Below, one piece after another: positions 58,554 to 64,000 of a stretch of DNA of 64,000 nt. Location: assembly GCF_014649535.1 (NCBI RefSeq), contig NZ_BMTF01000007.1, positions 124,001 to 188,000 on the forward strand. The letters are read 5' to 3'. Position 1 is the stretch's first letter, and every line of letters starts with the position of its first letter. The stretch is from Streptomyces gelaticus. GTDB lineage: Bacteria; Actinomycetota; Actinomycetes; Streptomycetales; Streptomycetaceae. A program made the translations under genes and the position numbers. Below the pieces are notes generated by a model. It was not told where the DNA came from and did not search any database. It saw nothing but the letters and a program-made list of their open reading frames with translations.

Positions 58554-60938
58554 TCAGAACTCGGTGGTGACCTTGGCGCCGTCGAACGCCTCATTGCCGT
58601 AGAGGCTGATGAAGTGGTAGCCGGGCGTCGGGTTGTTGACGGTCAGGGTGTGCTCGTTGCCCGCCCCGACGGACTTGTCGGTGTTGACCTTGGTGGTCGC
58701 CCACTCCTTGTCGCTGTAGTAGAGGTCGGCGTCACCGGTGCCGCCGGAGGCGGTGATCTTCAGCTGCTTGACGCCGGCCGGGATGATGACGGCCAGGTAG
58801 GCGTAGTCGCCCTTGACGGCCTTCAGGTTGCTGCGCATGCAGTTCTTGCCCAGCATCCGGGCGTCGGCGTCCTTGCACTCGGTGATCTCACCGGGCGGGT
58901 TGGTGGAACCGCCGCCGCAGGCACCGGCCGCGCAGGCCTCCAGCCAGGTGTTCCAGTCGGCGTCGTAACGGTTGCCGATGGTCGACGTGAGCAGGGTACG
59001 GGCGGCGTCCCAGTCACCCTTGCGGTAGAGGCCGAGCAGGGTGTCGACGTCCGAGCGGTGCGACTCCAGCATGTAACGAACGGCCAGGTAGCCCCAGTTG
59101 TAGACGCGGGTCTGGTCGGCGTTCTCGTAGGTGGTGTCGAACAGGGTGCTCAGGGGGTAGGTGCGGTTCGCCGCCTGGGCGATGGCGGCGTCGTAGTTGA
59201 GCTTGCGGTACGAGTAGGAGACGAACTCCGCGAAGCCCTCGACCCACCAGACGGTCGGCGTGGTCATCCCGGCCTCGAAGTCGCCGTACATGTTGTAGCG
59301 GCCGTCGAGGTAGTGCGTGTACTCGTGGTTGAGGTTCCAGATCTGGAAGTCGGGACGGGCCCACTCGGCCTCGTAGGCGATGAACCGGGGCTGGTTGCCC
59401 TCGGCCTTGGGGTCGCCCTCCAGGTACATGCCGCCATTGTTGGTGTCGATACCGAAGATCACACCGGCGTAGGTCTGGTAGTCGGCACTGGAGTCGAAGG
59501 CCACGACCTCGATGGTCTTGTTGTTGTCGTCGGCGACCGCGCCGTTGTCCCGGGCCACCTCGTGGAAGTAGGCGTCCTGGTTGCGCAGGCTGGTGCAGCT
59601 GGCCTCCAGCTCCTCCGCGACCATGTCCTGCGCCCGGATGGTGATGCTGTCGCTACAGGTGTGCTTCACCGGCAGGACGGCCTTCTCGAGACGCTCCGCG
59701 AGGTTGCAGGCGCCGTACTTCTCGCAGTTGCCCTTGTCGTAGGCGTCGACCATCTTCGCCAGGTTGACCCAGAGCGGAGCGGTGGGGCCGTCGATGGAGC
59801 TCTTGCTCATCAGGTCGACCGCGAGCGGGCTCGCCTTGTCGCGCAGCGAGTCCTCCTTGAGGAAGCGGCCGAGCTCGAGTCCCGCGTTGGCGGCCAGGAA
59901 CGAGTTCTCGGTGCCCAGCAGGTCGATATGGTTCGCGGCGAAGTCGCGCAGCGAGGTCAGGACGCTCGGGTCGGCCTCGATGGCGGTGATGAACTCCGGC
60001 ACCTGGTGACCGCGGAACATCACCGTGTACACGCTGTTCACGGCGTTCCGCATGTGCCACAGGTCGTTGTACGACTCGTCGTAGTCCGCCAGCATCTTCT
60101 TGACGATGTTCAGGTAGCGGGCGTTCTGCTCGGCGCTGTCGACCAGGATGATCGCCTCGGACAGGCTCTCGCCGTTGGCGTCGGTGACATCGAAGGCGTG
60201 CGAGGAGCCGAAGAAGCCGTCGAGCGCGCCCTGGATGGCCGTGACCAGTCGCGGCCCGTACTCCCCGACGGTGTCGGGGTCGTAGTACTGCACGTAGTAG
60301 CCGGCCCGGAGGAAGAGGATCAGCTGCGGCATGCCGGTGCTGGCGTCACCCGGGTAGGAGGCCGACGCGTCGCGCATCGCGTCGGCGATGGTGACCATCT
60401 GGTCCTCGCGGAAGGCGTTGTAGCCGTCCTGGCCCTGGATGCGGAACAGCGAGTTGACGCAGTCGGTGGTGGCCGCCTTGACCTTCTCGACCAGGGCGCT
60501 TCCGGTGTTGTTGGTGAAATCGGTGACGTTGCACTCGGCAGCGGCCGTGCCGAGCTTCTTGGCGCGGCGCTTCTCGGCCTTCATGGAAGGCGCCTGGTGG
60601 CTCGGAAGCGCGGTTTTCTGGTCGTCGTAGTCCCGCTTGAGCGCGTCCTTGGACGCGGACAACGGAGGCTGATCGGCGGCCTCGAGCTTCTTGCGCTGGA
60701 CGTGACCGGCATCGTCGGCGGGTGCCGTCAGCGATTCGGCGGTGGGGCCGCCGGGGTCCTCGGTCCGGGGTTCCGCCCGCTTCTGGGCGGCGTCCGCGGT
60801 GTGGGGGGTCGCGGCCGACGCGACGGGGCGCTGCTCGACGGCCTGGCTCGGTGCCGTGAACAGGCCCACGCCCAGGCATGCCGCCAGAACCGCAGTGGAC
60901 AATCCGGTTATCTTCTGTCGAACCCTCAGGTTCTTCAC
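58554..60938 (-). CDS. Secreted M9 collagenase
   Basis: 794 aa precursor. A signal peptide (ITGLSTAVLAACLGVGLFTA) is followed by a charged linker, the helical activator domain (about 130-430) and the peptidase domain. The metal site is HEYTH (538-542, IWNLNHEYTHYLDGRYNM) with the third ligand Glu567 in WWVEGFAEFVSY. A C-terminal PPC-type beta domain follows (KGDYAYLAVIIPAGVKQLKI, GGTGDADLYYS). It degrades collagen or gelatin extracellularly. The GTG at 60938 has GGGAGG 6 bases upstream, better than the longer frame. Confidence 0.92.
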   Translation of the reverse strand: MKNLRVRQKITGLSTAVLAACLGVGLFTAPSQAVEQRPVASAATPHTADAAQKRAEPRTEDPGGPTAESLTAPADDAGHVQRKKLEAADQPPLSASKDALKRDYDDQKTALPSHQAPSMKAEKRRAKKLGTAAAECNVTDFTNNTGSALVEKVKAATTDCVNSLFRIQGQDGYNAFREDQMVTIADAMRDASASYPGDASTGMPQLILFLRAGYYVQYYDPDTVGEYGPRLVTAIQGALDGFFGSSHAFDVTDANGESLSEAIILVDSAEQNARYLNIVKKMLADYDESYNDLWHMRNAVNSVYTVMFRGHQVPEFITAIEADPSVLTSLRDFAANHIDLLGTENSFLAANAGLELGRFLKEDSLRDKASPLAVDLMSKSSIDGPTAPLWVNLAKMVDAYDKGNCEKYGACNLAERLEKAVLPVKHTCSDSITIRAQDMVAEELEASCTSLRNQDAYFHEVARDNGAVADDNNKTIEVVAFDSSADYQTYAGVIFGIDTNNGGMYLEGDPKAEGNQPRFIAYEAEWARPDFQIWNLNHEYTHYLDGRYNMYGDFEAGMTTPTVWWVEGFAEFVSYSYRKLNYDAAIAQAANRTYPLSTLFDTTYENADQTRVYNWGYLAVRYMLESHRSDVDTLLGLYRKGDWDAARTLLTSTIGNRYDADWNTWLEACAAGACGGGSTNPPGEITECKDADARMLGKNCMRSNLKAVKGDYAYLAVIIPAGVKQLKITASGGTGDADLYYSDKEWATTKVNTDKSVGAGNEHTLTVNNPTPGYHFISLYGNEAFDGAKVTTEF

Positions 60939-61072
60939 GTGCCGCCTCCCAGCGGAGTGGTGACCGCGCACCAAGGCGCGGCTGTGGGGGAATGCAAGGG
61001 GTCGGCGCCGGACCGGGTCTGAACTGCACTCACGTCGTGACATGAGCACGGCCCCTCTCCCTTGCGCGCTGT

Positions 61073-61093
61073 ACAATGGCACATGTCACATGT
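61073..61093. promoter_or_regulatory. Repeated palindromic hexamer and shared motif upstream of aminopeptidase P
   Basis: ACAATGGCAC (61073-61082) overlaps two ACATGT palindromes separated by one base (61081-61086, 61088-61093). A very similar ACAATGTCAC occurs at 63584-63593 in front of the neighbouring GntR gene. The pair suggests a common regulator, perhaps that GntR protein itself. Confidence 0.35.
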
Positions 61094-61273
61094 TCTTTGG
61101 AACCCCTCTCACGCACATTCATCCGCGCGACAACTTCTCGTCGCAGCAAGGGATATGACACGCGGCCCGAACGCACCGGCCCCCATCACCGGTTTCGACC
61201 ACCGCGCCACCGCACCACCGCGTCCCCCGGAGAGCCGGAATCCCGGCCCCGCAGAGCCCCGAGGAGCAATGCC

Positions 61274-62746
61274 GTGTCCCGTTCCTTCTCCGCGCCACAC
61301 ACCGGCAGCCACGATCTGCCGGTGTCACCCGCCCTGGACGCCTTCATGAGCACCGGGTGGGCGAAGTCCCCGCTGCCGACGGACCTTCGCGTCCCCTCCA
61401 TCGACGCCACCCCCGCCCGCCGCGCCCGGCTGGCCGCCCGCTTCCCGGGCGAGCGCCTGGTCATCCCGGCCGGCGCCCTCACCGTCCGCTCCAACGACAC
61501 CGACCACCGCTTCCGGCCGCACACCGGTTACGCCTGGCTCACCGGCCTCACCGGCGAGGACCAGGCAGGCCACGTCCTCGTCCTGGAACCGGACGGCGAC
61601 GAACGCCACGAGGCGGTGCTGTATCTCCGGCCCCGCTCGCCCCGCACCGGCCAGGAGTTCTACCGTGACCGCAGGTACGGGGAGTTCTGGGTCGGCCGCA
61701 GGCCCGACCTGACCGAGGCCGCCCGGCTGACCGGCATCCGCTGCGCACACCTGGACGACTGGGAGAAGCTGTTCACCGGACCGCAGCCACCGGTGCGGGC
61801 GCTGGCCGGCGTGGACCCGTCCGTCGACGAACTCCTTTGCTCCTGCCGCGCGTTCCCCGTCGGGCGGTCGGCACCGGCCGGGCTCGAAGCGGTGCTCAGC
61901 GAGCTCCGGCTCGTCAAGGACCCCTGGGAGACCGGCCAGTTGCAGCAGGCCGTCGACGCGACGACGGCGGGGTTCGAGGACGTGGTGCGAAGCCTGCCGA
62001 AGGCGCTGGGGCATCCGCGCGGCGAGCGCTGGATCGAGGGTGTCTTCGATCTGCGTGCCCGGCTGGAGGGGAACGGTCCGGGATACTCCACGATCGCCGC
62101 GGCCGGGGCGCACGCCTGTGTCCTGCACTGGATCCGCAATGACGGACCGCTGGAACGCGACGAGTTGCTGCTCCTGGACGCCGGCGTGGAGACCGACTCG
62201 CTCTACACGGCCGACATCACCCGCACCCTGCCGCTGTCCGGCCGCTTCTCACCCGCGCAGCGAACGGTCTACGAGCTGGTGCTGGCGGCGCAGGACGCGG
62301 GCATCGCGGCCCTGCGCCCGGGGGCGCGGTTCCGTGACTTCCACATGGCGGCCATGCGGGTCATCGCCGAAGGGCTGCACGACTGGGGTGTGCTGCGGAT
62401 GCCGGCGGACGAGGCGCTCGACGCGGACAACGGCTTCTACCGCCGGTACACACTCTGCAGCAGCGGCCACATGCTCGGCATGGACGTGCACGACTGTGCG
62501 CAGGCGCGTGCCGGCACGTATCTGGACGGGCGCCTGGAGGCCGGTCAGGTGCTGACTGTCGAGCCCGGGCTGTACCTCCAGCCCGACGACGAGACGCTGC
62601 CCTCGTCGCTGCGCGGCATCGGGGTGCGGATCGAGGACGACCTCGTGATCACGGCCGACGGCGCTCGCCTCATGTCGTCCGCGCTGCCGCGCACCGCCGA
62701 CGGCGTCGAGGAGTGGATGGCCTCGCTGCTGGAGACCGGGGCCTGA
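61274..62746 (+). CDS. pepP: Xaa-Pro aminopeptidase (aminopeptidase P, M24)
   Basis: 490 aa. AMP_N domain at residues 50-180 (ERLVIPAGALTVRSNDTDHR, FRPHTGYAWLTGL) and pita-bread M24 domain with dinuclear metal ligands: Asp/Asp in LLLDAGVETDSLYTADITRT, His in SSGHMLGMDVHD, Glu in VLTVEPGLYLQ and Glu in GVRIEDDLVI. It removes N-terminal residues preceding proline, in the cytosol. GTG start with GAGGAG 7 bases upstream (the longer frame has no such site). Next to a GntR regulator and an ornithine cyclodeaminase, so proline or arginine use is a plausible common theme. Confidence 0.9.
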   Translation: MSRSFSAPHTGSHDLPVSPALDAFMSTGWAKSPLPTDLRVPSIDATPARRARLAARFPGERLVIPAGALTVRSNDTDHRFRPHTGYAWLTGLTGEDQAGHVLVLEPDGDERHEAVLYLRPRSPRTGQEFYRDRRYGEFWVGRRPDLTEAARLTGIRCAHLDDWEKLFTGPQPPVRALAGVDPSVDELLCSCRAFPVGRSAPAGLEAVLSELRLVKDPWETGQLQQAVDATTAGFEDVVRSLPKALGHPRGERWIEGVFDLRARLEGNGPGYSTIAAAGAHACVLHWIRNDGPLERDELLLLDAGVETDSLYTADITRTLPLSGRFSPAQRTVYELVLAAQDAGIAALRPGARFRDFHMAAMRVIAEGLHDWGVLRMPADEALDADNGFYRRYTLCSSGHMLGMDVHDCAQARAGTYLDGRLEAGQVLTVEPGLYLQPDDETLPSSLRGIGVRIEDDLVITADGARLMSSALPRTADGVEEWMASLLETGA

Positions 62747-62752
62747 CAGACG

Positions 62753-62785
62753 CTTCAACGGCCGCCCGGCGGGCGGCCGTTGAAG
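62753..62785. terminator. Terminator between aminopeptidase P and GntR genes
   Basis: Perfect 15-bp inverted repeat (CTTCAACGGCCGCCC) with a GGC loop, 6 bases after the aminopeptidase stop. It lies between convergent genes and so is probably bidirectional. Confidence 0.9.
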
Positions 62786-62819
62786 GACGCCGTGAGGCGA
62801 TTGGAGAGGGAAGGGTGGA

Positions 62820-63548
62820 TCAGGCCTCTGCGGCCGGCATCCTCACGCTTCTGATCCGCCTGCCTCCCGCGCCCGTGCCATCGGGGTCCTCCTCGGCCCA
62901 GAGGTTCCTGACATGCGACATGTGACCCAGCATGCACTGCTCCGCACGCTCCGCCTCGCCCGCGATCAAGAGGTCGAGCAACTGGCCGTGTTCCTCTGCC
63001 GACTGGACCAGCAGCCCGGTTTCGTCGAGCCGGTTCAACCCGAAGAGACGCGAGCGCTTGCGCAGGTTGCTGACCTCCTCCACCAAACGGCGGTTTCCCG
63101 CCAGGCCGAGCAGTTCGAGATGGAAGCGGCGGTCGGCCTCCAGGTAGCCGAGGATGTCGTGCTCGGCGGCGGCTGCGACGATCGCCTGGGCGAGTGGCCG
63201 CAGCGCCTCCAGCTCCTCGGTCTTGCCCATACGGGCGATGCGGCCGACGGTGGGAACCTCGATCATGACCCGCAGTTCGGTGAAGTCGTCGAGGTCCTGG
63301 TCGGTCAACTCCGTTATCCGGAAGCCCTTGTTGCGCACCGCTTCGACCAGGCCCTCGCGAGCCAGGTCGAGCATGGCCTCACGGACCGGGGTGGCGGAGA
63401 CACCGAAGTCGGCGGCGAGGGCGGGAGCCGAGTAGATGACGCCCGGACGGAGCTCCCCCGCGATCAGGGCCGCCCTGAGGGCGTTTGCCACCCGGTCACG
63501 CAAATGCTCCTGCGCGGAGATGACGTTGATCGTCGTCAGGCGGGCCAT
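62820..63548 (-). CDS. GntR-family transcriptional regulator (FCD domain)
   Basis: 242 aa. Winged helix at residues 15-85 (DRVANALRAALIAGELRPGV, IYSAPALAADFGVSATPVRE, REGLVEAVRNKGFRITELTD), then an FCD helical ligand domain (RRFHLELLGLAGNRRLVEEV, EEHGQLLDLLIAGEAERAEQ). Close paralogue of the protein at 53711-54460. It is the downstream neighbour of the ornithine cyclodeaminase gene on the same strand (88-bp gap) and probably senses an amino acid or its keto acid. GGAGGA six bases before the ATG. Confidence 0.88.
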   Translation of the reverse strand: MARLTTINVISAQEHLRDRVANALRAALIAGELRPGVIYSAPALAADFGVSATPVREAMLDLAREGLVEAVRNKGFRITELTDQDLDDFTELRVMIEVPTVGRIARMGKTEELEALRPLAQAIVAAAAEHDILGYLEADRRFHLELLGLAGNRRLVEEVSNLRKRSRLFGLNRLDETGLLVQSAEEHGQLLDLLIAGEAERAEQCMLGHMSHVRNLWAEEDPDGTGAGGRRIRSVRMPAAEA

Positions 63549-63636
63549 ATCTGTTCCTCCAGCGCCGTGCGGGGCCTCAGAATACAATGTCACGTTTCCG
63601 CCAGGGCCCGTCGTTCCGAGGCTGTGGACGGTTCGC

Positions 63637-64000
63637 TCAGGGCTCCGAATTCCGGTGCACTGCCGCCGCCACGGCGAGGTCCTCCCAGCCCATACCCACG
63701 CTCTTGAAGAACCGGGGGCCCTCGAAGTCCGCCGGCTTTCCACCGGAGCCGCTACCGGTCACCAGCTCGGCGAGGTTGCCGACGATGTCCTCGGCCCCGA
63801 AGGCGCCCTCCGCCAGCGGGATCAGCAGATCGCCCGCCTCTGCCAGCGCCGCCGACCGCGATTCGACGACGACTGCGGAGCGTGCCACCAGCGCGGTGTC
63901 GACCTCACGGGCGTCGGGGGTGTGCGAGCCGACCGCGACGACCGTCGCCCCGTCCGGTACGAGGGATCCGTCGAACAGCGGGGTGGCGGAGGTGGTGCAG
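63637..64000 (-). CDS. Ornithine cyclodeaminase / mu-crystallin family protein, partial (5' end outside window)
   Basis: Only the C-terminal 120 codons are present. They read CTTSATPLFDGSLVPDGATV, VAVGSHTPDAREVDTALVAR, then GDLLIPLAEGAF, DIVGNLAELVTG and FKSVGMGWEDLAVAAAVHRN. The TSATPLF and VGSHTPDAREVD segments and the FKSVGxGxEDLA ending are diagnostic for the family, whose members convert ornithine to proline or act as imine reductases with NAD(P)H. The N-terminal substrate domain lies beyond the right edge. Confidence 0.87.
   Translation of the reverse strand, partial: CTTSATPLFDGSLVPDGATVVAVGSHTPDAREVDTALVARSAVVVESRSAALAEAGDLLIPLAEGAFGAEDIVGNLAELVTGSGSGGKPADFEGPRFFKSVGMGWEDLAVAAAVHRNSEP

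Noticed and set aside
58614..61022. 802-codon open frame on the plus strand
   Set aside because: Shadow of the M9 collagenase gene; low-complexity Val/Gly/Leu composition with no recognisable domain.

Overview
The window looks like chromosomal DNA of a Streptomyces or close relative. GC content is very high, third codon positions are almost all G or C, and GTG starts with GGAGG-type ribosome sites are common. The gene families are typical of streptomycetes: GH46 chitosanase, RNase Sa-like ribonuclease, DUF2637, DUF5709, DUF6296-like, GAF-LuxR and FhuF-like proteins, plus long secreted hydrolases. I saw no rRNA or tRNA gene, CRISPR array, prophage or intact insertion sequence.

Layout. (1) 1-8.9 kb: mixed small genes (TIGR03086-type proteins, a frameshifted AraC regulator, a Tn3 transposase scrap, an FN3 lipoprotein, an amidohydrolase, a HEAT-repeat protein, an alpha/beta hydrolase, a secreted SH3 protein) ending with a chitosanase behind a likely operator. 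(2) 9.0-15.4 kb, minus strand: urate-degradation block. It runs from a thiamine-binding-like protein and an HTH regulator, across a terminator, to OHCU decarboxylase, hydroxyisourate hydrolase, uricase, a shrunken permease, 8-oxoguanine deaminase and a full-length NCS2 permease. (3) 15.5-16.8 kb: decayed glyoxylate locus with remnants of glxR, a catalase and gcl, bracketed by two copies of one operator module. (4) 16.9-29.2 kb: ordinary chromosomal genes, including two acyl-CoA ligases with a divergent GAF-LuxR regulator, an AlkZ-like protein, a cold-shock-domain protein, a frameshifted nitroreductase and a secreted amidase. (5) 29.2-38.0 kb: a polyol or glycerol-type operon (MFS, FGGY kinase, GlpD-like, AGPS-like FAD enzyme, GlpP-like antiterminator, ABM protein, zinc alcohol dehydrogenase). 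(6) 38.1-45.3 kb: SnoaL-like protein, nucleotidyltransferase, frameshifted MFS protein and a 1252-aa subtilase. (7) 45.4-52.7 kb: xanthine dehydrogenase genes with XdhC and a divergent PucR. (8) 52.9-64 kb: TPR-like protein, GntR, iron-boxed FhuF-like reductase, DUF2637 protein, RNase Sa-like enzyme with a barstar inhibitor, M9 collagenase, aminopeptidase P, a second GntR and a partial ornithine cyclodeaminase.

How the parts fit. Regions 2 and 7 together take hypoxanthine, xanthine and 8-oxoguanine to urate and then toward allantoin. The glyoxylate arm that would normally follow is broken at this locus. Region 5 is the most unusual: the leader of its first gene has a promoter, a hairpin and a U-rich intrinsic terminator, and the operon encodes a GlpP-family antiterminator, which suggests self-controlled antitermination. 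Three genes carry single-base frameshifts in GC-rich runs. These are either young pseudogenes or sequencing errors.
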